Source: Opitutales bacterium
GTDB taxonomy: Bacteria > Verrucomicrobiota > Verrucomicrobiia > Opitutales > Opitutaceae
Length of the DNA: 55,924 nucleotides
Assembly (NCBI GenBank): GCA_018700525.1
Contig: JABITN010000248.1
Span: 1-55,924, forward strand
Direction: 5' to 3'
How positions within the stretch are numbered: position 1 is the first letter of the stretch; each line of letters starts with the position of its first letter. Shown here piece by piece: positions 41,986 through 51,281 of this stretch. Under the pieces are notes generated by a model. That model worked only from the letters and a program-made list of their open reading frames with translations. It ran no database searches and was not told where the DNA came from. The position numbers were made by a program, and so were the translations under genes.

Positions 41986-44100
41986 ATGACGATACAACTC
42001 CAGGATTTCGCAAAACAGATACTATTCGGAACGACCATCGAGGAAAAACTGAGCTTTCCTCGTGAGGAGATTGTCGATACCGATCCTGGGTCAGCGATCA
42101 AGACCCCTCGCCACCTCTCTCGCCCTGCCCACCTGTCGCTTCGGGAAAACGGAGTCAAAGCAACCCATCCCAGCAATGCCAAATTGGTCGATGAAAAGGA
42201 ACGCGGTCGATTGCTTCATTTTTTTGGTAACCATGAATTGCTGGCAACCGAACTGATGGCTCTGGTTCTGCTGAAGTTCCCCGATGCTCCGGCCAGTTTT
42301 CGTCGAGGCGTACTGGAGACCCTCAAAGAAGAGCAAATCCATACCCAGCTTTATATCAATCGAATGAAGCAGTGCGGGATCGAATTCGGCGAGCTTCCAT
42401 TGAGTGATTATTTTTGGAAAAGCGTTTCTTCGATGGAGGATCCATTAGACTATGTGACCCGGCTTTCGCTCACCTTCGAACAAGCCAATCTCGATTACTC
42501 GCGTGAATATAAATCTATATTCGAAAAAGTCGGCGACCCATCCACGGCAAACATTCTAGACAAAATTTATCGTGACGAAATAGAGCATGTCGGTTTCGGC
42601 TTAAAGTGGTTTCGACGCTGGAAAGCGTCTGGAAAGTCCGATTGGGAAGCCTATCGCGATCGGTTGACTTTTCCGCTCTCTCCCGCGCGGGCAAAAGGAA
42701 ATCATTTCAATACGGAAGGACGTGCTAAAACTGGGCTCCACCCGGACTTCATTAGCGACCTTCGAATATTCCAACAATCACGAGGACGAACCCCATCGAT
42801 ATTCTGGTTTAATCCGGACTCTGAAACCTACGCTGCTCGTAATTCGAGCGAAGGTTTAACGCCTGGATCCTCCACCGTACAAAACGATTTGGAGTTCCTG
42901 CCCGCGTATCTCTCGAAAAAAGACGATCTCCTTGTTATGAAAAGGCAGCCGTCTCAGGAATTCTTGCGCCAAATCCAGAATTTCGGGTTTCATTTGCCGG
43001 AGATTCTGACAACCGACCCGAATTCGAAAGTTTCCACAGCACCAAAGCTCTCTCGAAAAATAGGCGATCTACGCCCTTGGGCCTGGACGCCTGACAGTGT
43101 ATCGTTTTTCGAAAAGACATTTGAACTGGTAACGCGTCCCATCAGTTCAACCACGCTTTGGAATGACAAAAAGAAACTACTGTTTTCAAAGTCATGGAGC
43201 TTGAACTGGGGCAAGCAATTTGCCGCTGAATCGCTAGTCAATGACTGGATCGCTCCAGCCGAAGTCTATGGGCAATCCGCTGAAAGCCTTGAAGCAGTCA
43301 CCGAGTTGCGCAACCGCTTCGCTGAATCAGGATACCGAAACATCGTCTGCAAAGCTCCCTTCGGAACAGCCGCAAACGGTATCCGTTGTTTACCTGCCGA
43401 CGAAGAAATGAGCTCAGAATTTCTTGCATGGATTACAGGCATTTTCAAAACACAAGGTTCCGTGATCGTCGAACCATGGCTAGAGCGCGTATTCGATTTT
43501 TCCTTGCAACTGGAAATGCCCGGCAAAGAATTGAAAACGATAGCGTTCACCCGACTCGCAAACAACGCGCGTGGCCAGTTCAAAGGGATCGTAACCAATG
43601 CCTTTTGCAAAGGCTTGGCCCCAGAGATCGTTCGTTTTTTGATGAAGCGAATCGAAGGACGCCCAAGAGTCTACCATTGGTATGAAGAAACGGTGGTCCC
43701 TCGTTTATCCGTGGCCCTCCAAAAATCTGAATTCAAAGGGCCACTGGGAATCGACGCATTTGTCTATAGCGATTTATCGGGAAACCTTCGTCTCAAAACA
43801 ATCGTCGAGATTAATCCTCGCTACACGATGGGACGAGTCGCCCACGAACTTGGAGAACACAACGCAGCTACCTCAATCGGCTATTTCCAAATCCTTACAC
43901 GATCTCAAATTCGAAAAACAAAAACGCCGCGTTTCTCCGATTTCGCCGAGAACCTGACAAGGCAACACCCCGTAGCACTTACCAACGAAACGAAACCTCG
44001 TATAGTCACTGGTTCGTTCCCCCTAATCGATCCGACCACTGCCGAACAGTTCATGGCCATTTACCATGTACGAAAAAGAATAGACGAACTTCCTATTTAG
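41986..44100 (+). CDS. DUF455 ferritin-like di-iron domain fused to ATP-grasp domain
   Basis: A 704-residue cytoplasmic protein with no signal or membrane segment. Residues about 70-215 are a DUF455/MiaE-like four-helix bundle with a full di-iron ligand set: E84 or E89 (GNHELLATELMAL), E116-x-x-H119 (KEEQIHTQ), E165 (LTFEQANLDY) and E198-x-x-H201 (RDEIEHVGFG). Residues about 420-650 look like an ATP-grasp ligase: YRNIVCKAPFGTAANG (nucleotide lysine), GSVIVEPWLERVFDFS, LGIDAFVYSDLSG and IVEINPRYTMGRVAHEL (metal-binding E/N). The middle segment is unassigned. An oxidase joined to a carboxylate-amine ligase suggests synthesis of a modified small molecule, but no product is known to me. Confidence 0.75.
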   Translation: MTIQLQDFAKQILFGTTIEEKLSFPREEIVDTDPGSAIKTPRHLSRPAHLSLRENGVKATHPSNAKLVDEKERGRLLHFFGNHELLATELMALVLLKFPDAPASFRRGVLETLKEEQIHTQLYINRMKQCGIEFGELPLSDYFWKSVSSMEDPLDYVTRLSLTFEQANLDYSREYKSIFEKVGDPSTANILDKIYRDEIEHVGFGLKWFRRWKASGKSDWEAYRDRLTFPLSPARAKGNHFNTEGRAKTGLHPDFISDLRIFQQSRGRTPSIFWFNPDSETYAARNSSEGLTPGSSTVQNDLEFLPAYLSKKDDLLVMKRQPSQEFLRQIQNFGFHLPEILTTDPNSKVSTAPKLSRKIGDLRPWAWTPDSVSFFEKTFELVTRPISSTTLWNDKKKLLFSKSWSLNWGKQFAAESLVNDWIAPAEVYGQSAESLEAVTELRNRFAESGYRNIVCKAPFGTAANGIRCLPADEEMSSEFLAWITGIFKTQGSVIVEPWLERVFDFSLQLEMPGKELKTIAFTRLANNARGQFKGIVTNAFCKGLAPEIVRFLMKRIEGRPRVYHWYEETVVPRLSVALQKSEFKGPLGIDAFVYSDLSGNLRLKTIVEINPRYTMGRVAHELGEHNAATSIGYFQILTRSQIRKTKTPRFSDFAENLTRQHPVALTNETKPRIVTGSFPLIDPTTAEQFMAIYHVRKRIDELPI

Positions 44101-44475
44101 CTTCCTTTGAGTCGAGCACTTCGAAGCTGCTTTAGGATTCCCGGCTCGGTCACCCATCGTTGTCTCTAGGCAATTGCAAACAGATCCCTAGTGTACGAAT
44201 TCTGAGTATTTAGTTGGATTTACGATATCCTACACTAGCAGTCTTTTTCACTCGAAACCTATTTCTCGCAACGCGAGAACCTATTGGGCCTGTGCAGCAG
44301 GAACACAAGGCCGAAGGCCGTTGTTTGAAAATTAATCGAATAGCTTTTTTAACAACGCTGTGCTTGTTGTTTCATCGAAACGAATAAGTGCCCCTTTTAG
44401 GCAATAAGTTTGGTTGTCTGGAATTGAACGGTTCAATACTTATTAACTAATTTCAATTTAGAGCTGTCGTTTTCA
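44101..44475. other. 375-bp convergent intergenic region without recognised gene
   Basis: It separates two convergent genes. I see a short hairpin-like word (aaggccgaaggcc, 44309-44321) and an AT-rich 3' half, but no coding frame, no tRNA and no strong terminator. Confidence 0.35.
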
Positions 44476-47046
44476 TCAATCGTAACGCAGCGCCTCCAAG
44501 GGCGATCGCTTTGCAATTCCGAGACTGTTCAGCATTCCAGCTCCAAGCGTCAGCAAACCGATCATGACAATCGTTCCTATCGTCATGGCCCACGGAATAT
44601 ATAAATCAATTTTGAATACAAAATGGGTGACTCCCCAAGCGCCTCCGAGAGAGAGAATGACACCAGTCAGGCTGCCAATTCCCCCGAGCAAGAAATATTC
44701 AATTCCCATGATACGCCGAACTTGCGCGACGCTTGCGCCAAGGGATCGCAGCAATACGCTTTCCCGGACACGTTGATAACGGCTCGTCAAAACGGTCGAC
44801 ACCAACGCGATCAAACCCGTAAGAATCGTAAAAGATGCCATGAAACGCACCACAAAGCCGACCTTATCGAAAATCTCCTTCAAGCTTTCCAGAACCATTG
44901 AAAGGTTTATAGCCGAGATATTTGAGAATCGCTTCACCACATCGCCCTGCAAAGTAGCAATCGTTTCGGTACCGCTTGCCCGAACGGCGATTAGATGGTT
45001 AGCCGGGGCCGCCTCCAAAACTCCAGCCGGGAAAACGACGAAAAAGTTCGGCTGCATCTGCCGCCAATCCACTTTTCTTATACTGCTTACAATCGTCTCT
45101 AAAGAAAATCCTTGCACATCCCAAATCAACGAATCTCCTAGCTTCAATTGCAGCGCTTCGACCATTCGTTCCTCAACTGAAACCGGTACCGGAATTCTCG
45201 AGTCTAATGTTGAATTGGAGACGAATTCGCCTTCAACCAATGTTTCGTGTTCCCTCAATTGGTCGCGATAGGTGGAGCGGTACTCCCGCATCAACGCCCA
45301 CCTTTCCAAATCCTGAGACCGATCCTCTCTCAAGGTCGCTACCGCTTCCGACCGCACATGCGTCAAACGCATCGTAATCATCGCATCGTGGAAATGCAGA
45401 TCCGCATCGTTTTTCTCTACAAGGGTCTTAACCTGTTTAACCTGATCCGTTTGAACATCGAAGAAAATCGTATTCGGCTTAGTATCCTGGTCATTCAATT
45501 CGCCTCGTTTGAGAATACTGACTTCGCACAGATACAAAGTGTAAATTAGAAATGCACCCATCCCTATCATAACAATCAACGATACGCTCCGATTGTTCGG
45601 TCGATAGAGATTGCTCAGACCTTGCTTCCAAACAAAGGGTAGCGTCTTCGGCGTGAGCCAACGCAGAACCGATCGCAAAGCCACTCCCGTAGCCGCTAAA
45701 ATAAGTATCGCGGCAACAAGTCCACCAAAAAAGCCTAGGGCGTGCCGATACCTATCCGTTTGCAAAATGGAAAACGCCAAGCCTAACGATCCGATTAATG
45801 CGATCGTAAACCAAACAAGCCAATCCTTGCGGGCATGATACACGCCCGCAGAAGAACGAATCGCTCGCATCGGCGACAATTTCCGCAACGGCAACAGTGG
45901 GAGAAAAGCAAACAACGAAGTCAGAACCCAGGCAAATCCAAAGGCTTCGCCAATCCGTCCCCAAACGAATTCGAACGGCATATCGAATGGAAGAAATTGC
46001 CCCACGATTTGCGGCAAGGCAGCTTGAACCCCGATTCCTATGATCGCCCCAACAAGGCATCCAGCGAATCCAATAATAGCGATTTGAATACAAAATACGA
46101 ACATACTAGTCCGTGCCTGACAACCCAAGCACCGTAGCACTGCCATCGACTCCGCCTTTTCTTTCAAGTAAACTTGAACCGCGCCTGCGATTCCAACTCC
46201 TCCTAGTAGAAGCGCCACAAAACCGACCAAACTTAAGTAGCTTGTCATTTCATCCAACATATTGCCGATATCCTGCTTCTGGCTTTCAGCGGTCTCGACT
46301 CGAACATCGTTTCTTCGAAATTCCGATCTACGCTCAATAAGCTCTCGATTCAACTGGGGACTGACCCCGTTCTCAAAAGCGAAACGCCGCTTGAAGGATT
46401 TGCGACTCTCGAAGCCCAACAGTTTGGTTTCCTTCAAAAACGCCTCTGGAATGAGAATTCGAGGCGAGAATGAGCTTCCGAATGATGACTCGCCTGGTAG
46501 CTTTAAAAATTCTCCGATAAGCTTGAAGCTAGCCTCTCCAATTCGAATCGTATCCCCGACCTCTAAATCATATTGGATCAGGAGCGACTCCTCAACGAGC
46601 GCCACGGGTTGCGTCGCATGAGCCACGGAAAGTCCTGCCGGTCGCGTATTCAAGCTCCCGTACCAGGGAAAGCCACCTGCCATTGCTCGCAATGAAACCA
46701 ATCGAGTTCCGCCAGAGCTCTCGAAAAATGCCATCGTCGACAAACGTGTTTCGCTCGCTTTACCTTTTGAATCGAGCGACTCGAAATAGGCCTCCATTTC
46801 ATCGCTGAAAGGTTCTCGGCTCTGGAACTCTAGATCCGAGCCCAAGAGTGATCGCGATTGTCGATCTACTTCCGCCTCCAAGTTTCCACGCAGAGAATTG
46901 ACCGCAACGAGAGCCGCAACGCCGAAAATCACCGAAAAACCGAATAAAATCAGCTTGCCCCGCGACCGCCGCGTATCACGCCAAGCCATAAGCCAGATCC
47001 AACTAGCTCGGGGGCGCAGGGTTGATTGGTTCCGCGAAGCGCTCAT
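44476..47046 (-). CDS. ABC transporter permease, YbbP/FtsX family
   Basis: An 856-residue membrane protein. It has an N-terminal helix (LILFGFSVIFGVAALVAVNS), a large periplasmic domain (about 55-255), an FtsX core of three helices (about 260-380), then further helices, a second periplasmic region, and a closing FtsX core (about 735-850, ending SPLEALRYD). The WRDTRRSRGKL segment at the start is typical of YbbP. The four-base overlap with the ATP-binding gene (ATGA at 47043-47046) shows a single transcription unit. With TesA divergent, this is the ybbAP-tesA arrangement known from Proteobacteria. Proposed role in the family: export or extraction of hydrophobic molecules from the membrane. Confidence 0.92.
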   Translation of the reverse strand: MSASRNQSTLRPRASWIWLMAWRDTRRSRGKLILFGFSVIFGVAALVAVNSLRGNLEAEVDRQSRSLLGSDLEFQSREPFSDEMEAYFESLDSKGKASETRLSTMAFFESSGGTRLVSLRAMAGGFPWYGSLNTRPAGLSVAHATQPVALVEESLLIQYDLEVGDTIRIGEASFKLIGEFLKLPGESSFGSSFSPRILIPEAFLKETKLLGFESRKSFKRRFAFENGVSPQLNRELIERRSEFRRNDVRVETAESQKQDIGNMLDEMTSYLSLVGFVALLLGGVGIAGAVQVYLKEKAESMAVLRCLGCQARTSMFVFCIQIAIIGFAGCLVGAIIGIGVQAALPQIVGQFLPFDMPFEFVWGRIGEAFGFAWVLTSLFAFLPLLPLRKLSPMRAIRSSAGVYHARKDWLVWFTIALIGSLGLAFSILQTDRYRHALGFFGGLVAAILILAATGVALRSVLRWLTPKTLPFVWKQGLSNLYRPNNRSVSLIVMIGMGAFLIYTLYLCEVSILKRGELNDQDTKPNTIFFDVQTDQVKQVKTLVEKNDADLHFHDAMITMRLTHVRSEAVATLREDRSQDLERWALMREYRSTYRDQLREHETLVEGEFVSNSTLDSRIPVPVSVEERMVEALQLKLGDSLIWDVQGFSLETIVSSIRKVDWRQMQPNFFVVFPAGVLEAAPANHLIAVRASGTETIATLQGDVVKRFSNISAINLSMVLESLKEIFDKVGFVVRFMASFTILTGLIALVSTVLTSRYQRVRESVLLRSLGASVAQVRRIMGIEYFLLGGIGSLTGVILSLGGAWGVTHFVFKIDLYIPWAMTIGTIVMIGLLTLGAGMLNSLGIAKRSPLEALRYD

Positions 47047-47723
47047 TGCTCCACTGTCACCTTTCCAACATTAATGCGAATGATCCTATCCGTCTTTCGA
47101 GCGAGATCCAAATCATGAGTCACGAGAACCAAAGTAGTCCCAGCTTCTTGGTTCAGTTCGAATAAAAGGTCGACGATCGACTGACTAGTATCCCCATCCA
47201 AATTACCTGTCGGCTCGTCAGCAAAAAGAATTTTCGGGCGGTTTATAAACGCCCGGGCTATTGCGACCCGTTGTTGCTCTCCCCCTGACAATTGAACCGG
47301 ATAGTGGCCCATCCGTTCCTCAAGACCGACTTTCGCCAATAGACCCTTGGCAACTGACTCGCTCGATTGCTCTCCTCTCAGCTCAAGTGGTACCTGGACA
47401 TTCTCCAGTGCCGTAAGCGTTGGAAGCAGCTGAAAGTTTTGGAAAACGAAGCCCACGAGGCGGTTGCGAATGTCAGAGCGATCGTCTTCCGATATCGCGT
47501 TAAGTGATTCCCCGGCTATTTTCACTTCGCCCGAACTAGGCGAATCCAGTCCGGCGCACAGTCCCAACAAAGTGGTCTTGCCGCTGCCCGAAGGACCGAC
47601 AATAGCAATCGACTCTCCTTGTTTCGCAATGAAACTCGCTTCCCTGAGGACTTCAAGGGATCGATCTCCGCTTTGAAAGGTTTTGGTTACTTGGATCAGT
47701 TCTAGGATATTCGAATCGCTCAT
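47043..47723 (-). CDS. ABC transporter ATP-binding protein, YbbA/LolD-like
   Basis: A 226-residue ATPase. Walker A is [13 protein letters not shown] (about residues 40-52), Q-loop in [14 protein letters not shown], signature [14 protein letters not shown], Walker [13 protein letters not shown] and H-loop [10 protein letters not shown]. It partners the permease gene that overlaps its 3' end. The start codon lies 222 bp from the divergent TesA start. Role: energises the YbbP-type permease. Confidence 0.94.
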   Translation of the reverse strand: MSDSNILELIQVTKTFQSGDRSLEVLREASFIAKQGESIAIVGPSGSGKTTLLGLCAGLDSPSSGEVKIAGESLNAISEDDRSDIRNRLVGFVFQNFQLLPTLTALENVQVPLELRGEQSSESVAKGLLAKVGLEERMGHYPVQLSGGEQQRVAIARAFINRPKILFADEPTGNLDGDTSQSIVDLLFELNQEAGTTLVLVTHDLDLARKTDRIIRINVGKVTVEQ

Positions 47724-47813
47724 ACGTTGATAAAAAGGCTATTTTGACTGACTAATACGGTACCATTCTTTGCTAACGAGCAAGTTCCAGATCGAACTGT
47801 ATGGATACACGCC

Positions 47814-47845
47814 AAAAAAACTGTCCGTTGAGGGACAGCCCTTTT
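47814..47845 (-). terminator. Rho-independent-type hairpin in the divergent ybbA/tesA spacer
   Basis: Stem ctgtcc (47821-47826) / ggacag (47833-47838) with a six-base loop is flanked on the left by seven A residues (47814-47820), which read as a U-run on the minus-strand transcript. This gives a textbook terminator for minus-strand transcription entering the ABC operon. It could stop antisense transcription of tesA or attenuate the ABC leader transcript. Confidence 0.45.
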
Positions 47846-47944
47846 CCATTTGTGTTGCGATTTTCGGGAACTGCAAATGAAACCATTCATCTAATAGACC
47901 AATATTGCTGGTGCGGCGGTTACACGGTATCCGACATTTTCATT

Positions 47945-48604
47945 ATGACCTCATTATCGAAATTCGAGATTTTCATCAAAGCCGCGATCTCGGTTATCTT
48001 GATCTGGTTCGGGGCCTTGCCCTCCATTGGGCAAGAGAAAACAAGCCCCGACGAACAAACGATATTGATCTTCGGAGACAGCCTGACCGCCGGATATGGA
48101 GTCGACTTCGACCAAGCCTATCCGAGTATCCTGCAATCGCTCCTAAAAGCAGACGACCTCCCTTTCAATGTCATTCCTTCCGGCGTTAGCGGTGAGACTA
48201 CGGCAGGGGGCTTACGTCGAATTGATTGGGTTATGCGACTTCCCATCAATGTATTCGTTCTCGCTCTCGGCGGAAATGATGGTCTACGTGGTATCGATCT
48301 GAAGGATACGGAGCGTAATTTAATTAGAATCGCCGAACGAGTGAAGGCGAAAAACCCTGAAGTCCATATCGTTATCGCCGGCATGCAGATGCCTCCCAAT
48401 CTCGGCGAGCGCTATGCAAGCGCTTTCGCAGCCCTTTATCCTGCAGTCGCCGAAGAGCTCGATGCCTCTCTCATATCCTTTCTTCTCGAAGGCGTCGGGG
48501 GCGATCCTGCGCTTAATCAAACCGATGGAATCCACCCAAACCGAGAAGGACACAAGCTTGTCGCCCAGCATGTTTACGAATCGCTTAAACCAATTCTGAA
48601 ATAG
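47945..48604 (+). CDS. tesA: TesA-like arylesterase/lysophospholipase (SGNH/GDSL hydrolase)
   Basis: A 219-residue exported esterase starting at MTSLSKFEIFIKAA; residues 1-29 form the signal peptide. The SGNH blocks are complete: I, IFGDSLTAGYG (nucleophile serine); II, GVSGETTAGG (glycine); III, ALGGNDGLRG (asparagine); V, TDGIHPNREGH (aspartate and histidine). The length matches E. coli TesA (periplasmic thioesterase I/protease I). It is divergent from the YbbA-YbbP operon, the same pairing as in Proteobacteria, supporting a joint role in lipid or hydrophobic compound handling. Confidence 0.9.
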   Translation: MTSLSKFEIFIKAAISVILIWFGALPSIGQEKTSPDEQTILIFGDSLTAGYGVDFDQAYPSILQSLLKADDLPFNVIPSGVSGETTAGGLRRIDWVMRLPINVFVLALGGNDGLRGIDLKDTERNLIRIAERVKAKNPEVHIVIAGMQMPPNLGERYASAFAALYPAVAEELDASLISFLLEGVGGDPALNQTDGIHPNREGHKLVAQHVYESLKPILK

Positions 48605-48680
48605 CCTTGAAAATTAGCCTTTCCAAAACGGGTTCTGGATTTCACTATCTCCCCGCTTCGAATAAGTCTCGTTTCCCTCG

Positions 48681-49442
48681 ATGAAATCCATAACCAACGT
48701 ATTTTCAATTCTCGCGCTATTGGGAGCAGTCGCGTCAGGAGTATTCTTCTTCCTCAATACCAAGGACAAGAATCAGCTCGAATTGAACATTCAGTCTTAC
48801 GGAACGCAATTGGCAGCCGAACGAGCAACCATCAGCAAGCAAAACGAAACGCTTGACACGAACGCCTCGCAACTCGCTCAAACATCGAAAAATCTCGAAG
48901 AAGCGCGGTCGAACATCACCGTCAGCACCGCGCGCTCGAATCAGCTCAAGCGCGAAAACAAGCGCTTAACGGACGAATTGGAGCGAAGATTGGAAAACGA
49001 AGAATCCCTGCAGCGCACCTTGGCGGATTTGAAGAAATCAATGGCAGAGTTGAGAGCCACCACCATTAGCCTCGAAAAAGCGGAATCCTACGAGCAAAGC
49101 ATCGCATCGCTTGAATCGGAGATCCTCCGGCTGAAAAGCACCCAGAGCAGCGTTGCTCTCGCTACGCAAAACAGTCTGCCCGCTGGAGCGAAGTATGCGC
49201 CAGCGGATCTCAACGGCGTTGTGCTGACCGTTGGAGCCCAATCCTCCTTCGTAATCACGAATCTTGGCTATACCAGTGGAATTCGTCTTGATTATCTTCT
49301 CAACATCGAACGAGATAACGTTACAATCGCTCAATTACAGATTACTGAAGTAAAGGAAAACTTGAGCATTGGCAGAATTTTGCCAGAGTCATTTAAAACC
49401 GACCCCAAACCGGGCGATTCGGTTGTTAGCGGAAACCGATAG
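48681..49442 (+). CDS. Membrane-anchored coiled-coil protein, unknown
   Basis: A 253-residue protein with one N-terminal membrane helix (FSILALLGAVASGVFFFL) and a long coiled coil (about residues 30-160, rich in E, K, Q, L with heptad-like spacing). A compact C-terminal domain follows (about 170-250: NGVVLTVGAQSSFVITNLGY, then ITEVKENLSIGRILPES and PGDSVV). Similar anchored coiled-coil proteins are common in Verrucomicrobiota but have no assigned function. The next gene, a tiny lipoprotein, starts three bases after its stop, so the two are cotranscribed, possibly with rsmI. Confidence 0.75.
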   Translation: MKSITNVFSILALLGAVASGVFFFLNTKDKNQLELNIQSYGTQLAAERATISKQNETLDTNASQLAQTSKNLEEARSNITVSTARSNQLKRENKRLTDELERRLENEESLQRTLADLKKSMAELRATTISLEKAESYEQSIASLESEILRLKSTQSSVALATQNSLPAGAKYAPADLNGVVLTVGAQSSFVITNLGYTSGIRLDYLLNIERDNVTIAQLQITEVKENLSIGRILPESFKTDPKPGDSVVSGNR

Positions 49443-49445
49443 ATT

Positions 49446-49601
49446 ATGAAAAAATACCTTTCACTCTTCCTTGCGATAGCATCCCTCGGACTGAGCCTAA
49501 TTTTCACCGGCTGCACGGAAGTCGACGAATCGACCATTCCTTGGAGTCGGCCTAAGACCTGGGAAGGCGGCGTTCCAGGAATGGGAGGCACAAGCCGTTA
49601 G
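49446..49601 (+). CDS. Small lipoprotein (51 residues), unknown
   Basis: ATG at 49446, three bases after the coiled-coil gene stop, and TAG at 49599-49601. The product opens MKKYLSLFLAIASLGLSLIF and then TGC, a lipobox with cysteine near residue 23, so the mature protein has only about 28 residues (TEVDESTIPWSRPKTWEGG and a GMGG motif). The perfect lipoprotein signal and tight spacing make it a convincing gene despite its size. It may be an outer-membrane partner of the coiled-coil protein. Confidence 0.75.
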   Translation: MKKYLSLFLAIASLGLSLIFTGCTEVDESTIPWSRPKTWEGGVPGMGGTSR

Positions 49602-49645
49602 GCGACCTTTCGCAACCGAACACCACCTTGCCGATTCCCAATAGG

Positions 49646-50362
49646 ATGGAAGGCGAGAACCCGTCGCTGACCCCGCAAGCGGGTCACCTTTACGTCGTCG
49701 CCACTCCGATTGGTAACTTGACGGATCTCACTGATCGCGCTCGAGCTCTTCTGGAAAGAGTCGACGCGGTCGCATGCGAAGACACCCGCGTAGGCGGTGC
49801 CCTGCTCTCCAAGCTGGGAATCAAGAACCGCCTCGTTGCATATCACGACAATAACGAGGCATCCATGGCGGCGACCTTAGCCAGTCGCCTCGAAGCTGGC
49901 GAATCGATAGCGGTAATATCCGATGCCGGCACTCCCGCCATCAGCGATCCTGGCTTTCGCTTGACCCGCGAGTGTCACAAACGCGGTCTCACCATTGTGC
50001 CTGTGCCTGGAGCTTGCGCGGCAACGGCGCTTCTCAGCGCAAGCGGACTCCCTTCGAACGGATTTCTTTTCGTGGGATTCTTACCTCCAAAATCTGCTGC
50101 TCGGAGACGATTTATTCGAGAGCATATCGATTTCCCCTACACGATCATTCTTTACGAATCCTGTCACCGAATCGAAAAGCTCATGGCAGAGATGGTTGAT
50201 CTTTTAGACGGCGAACGTTGCGTCTGCCTCGGTCGCGAGATTACAAAACGTTTCGAAACCATTCGCTCGGGAACTCTAAAGGATGTCAGTCAAACCTTCA
50301 AAGACGGGAGCAAGAAAGGCGAATTCGTCGTTATCATCGCTCCCGGTAAATTCACCCTCTAA
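49646..50362 (+). CDS. rsmI: 16S rRNA (cytidine-2'-O)-methyltransferase RsmI
   Basis: A 238-residue enzyme starting at MEGENPSLTPQAGHLY (ATG 49646); a TTG at 49628 adds six residues. Family blocks are LYVVATPIGNLTDLTDRA, ACEDTRVGGALLSKLGI, ISDAGTPAISDPGFRL, the VPGACAATALLSASGLPSN stretch, and FVGFLPPK. It methylates C1402 ribose of 16S rRNA, the same nucleotide base-modified by RsmH, and an RsmH-type gene is elsewhere in this window (32796-33857). The following phosphatase gene starts one base after its stop. Confidence 0.94.
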   Translation: MEGENPSLTPQAGHLYVVATPIGNLTDLTDRARALLERVDAVACEDTRVGGALLSKLGIKNRLVAYHDNNEASMAATLASRLEAGESIAVISDAGTPAISDPGFRLTRECHKRGLTIVPVPGACAATALLSASGLPSNGFLFVGFLPPKSAARRRFIREHIDFPYTIILYESCHRIEKLMAEMVDLLDGERCVCLGREITKRFETIRSGTLKDVSQTFKDGSKKGEFVVIIAPGKFTL

Positions 50363-50363
50363 A

Positions 50364-51281
50364 ATGTCGCTGCGACCAGTCGGAATCATTGATATCGGCA
50401 GCAACTCGATCAAACTCCTGCTCGCCGAACAATCTGCAATCGGGACCATCACATCGATTCTATTCGAGGTAGAAGAAACCCGTATCGGCGAGGGAATGAC
50501 CGGTACGCCTCCCCATATCGATGCTAATGCCATCGCAGAGGGAACTCAAGCCATCGCCCGCCTCCACGATCTCGCAAGGACGCACGATCTCCATTCTCTG
50601 CGAATCGTAGCCACCAGCGCCGTTCGGGACGCCATCAATCGCGATGTCTTCATCGAATCTGTAAGACGAGCGACTGGCTTCCAAATCGAAGTGCTTTCAG
50701 GCGATCAAGAAGCTCGAATGATCGGCAAAGGTCTCCGGTGCGATCCAGAGCTTGCCCACCTCTCCAATTACTCGTTGCTCGATTTAGGTGGGGGTTCAAT
50801 GGAGTGCATTCTCTTCAAAAATGGAGTAATTTCCTCATCGAACAGCCTCGATTTGGGAGCGGTCCGACTCGCCTCGAAGTTCATTTTTGATCGATACCGA
50901 GCCCTCGCTGCGAGCGAAGCGGAATCGATTAGAAGCCACGTCCAAGAATCATTTACGACCGCCTCTATCGTAGCGAATGCAAGTCCCTCTTCGGTAGCCG
51001 TCCTAACTGGCGGGACCGCATCTATTTTGGCCACCAGGCACCCCGATTCTCAAAATCGAATAAGCTCGCAGCAGCTCCATACGTTCCGACAAAAAGTATG
51101 CTCTTATAGCGAACCGGGGCGCGTGTCACAGATGAACGTACCCGAGTCCCGCGCCGATATTTTCCCCGCTGCTACCACGATCTTGTGTGCTGCGTTGGAC
51201 CACCTTGGCTGCGAACAGCTTCATTTTTCCAGCTATAATTTACGCTACGGTCTCGCCGCCGAAATGCTAGAAGGCCAATAG
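50364..51281 (+). CDS. Ppx/GppA-family exopolyphosphatase / guanosine pentaphosphate phosphatase
   Basis: A 305-residue protein, start MSLRPVGIIDIGSNS, one base after the rsmI stop (coupled). The actin-like ATPase fold motifs are GIIDIGSNSIKLLLAE (phosphate 1), VATSAVRDAINRD, EVLSGDQEARMIGKG and LLDLGGGSMECI (phosphate 2), followed by VLTGGTASIL. It lacks the C-terminal HD-like domain of long Ppx, matching the short ~300-residue form common outside Proteobacteria. It likely hydrolyses polyphosphate or pppGpp. Confidence 0.9.
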   Translation: MSLRPVGIIDIGSNSIKLLLAEQSAIGTITSILFEVEETRIGEGMTGTPPHIDANAIAEGTQAIARLHDLARTHDLHSLRIVATSAVRDAINRDVFIESVRRATGFQIEVLSGDQEARMIGKGLRCDPELAHLSNYSLLDLGGGSMECILFKNGVISSSNSLDLGAVRLASKFIFDRYRALAASEAESIRSHVQESFTTASIVANASPSSVAVLTGGTASILATRHPDSQNRISSQQLHTFRQKVCSYSEPGRVSQMNVPESRADIFPAATTILCAALDHLGCEQLHFSSYNLRYGLAAEMLEGQ

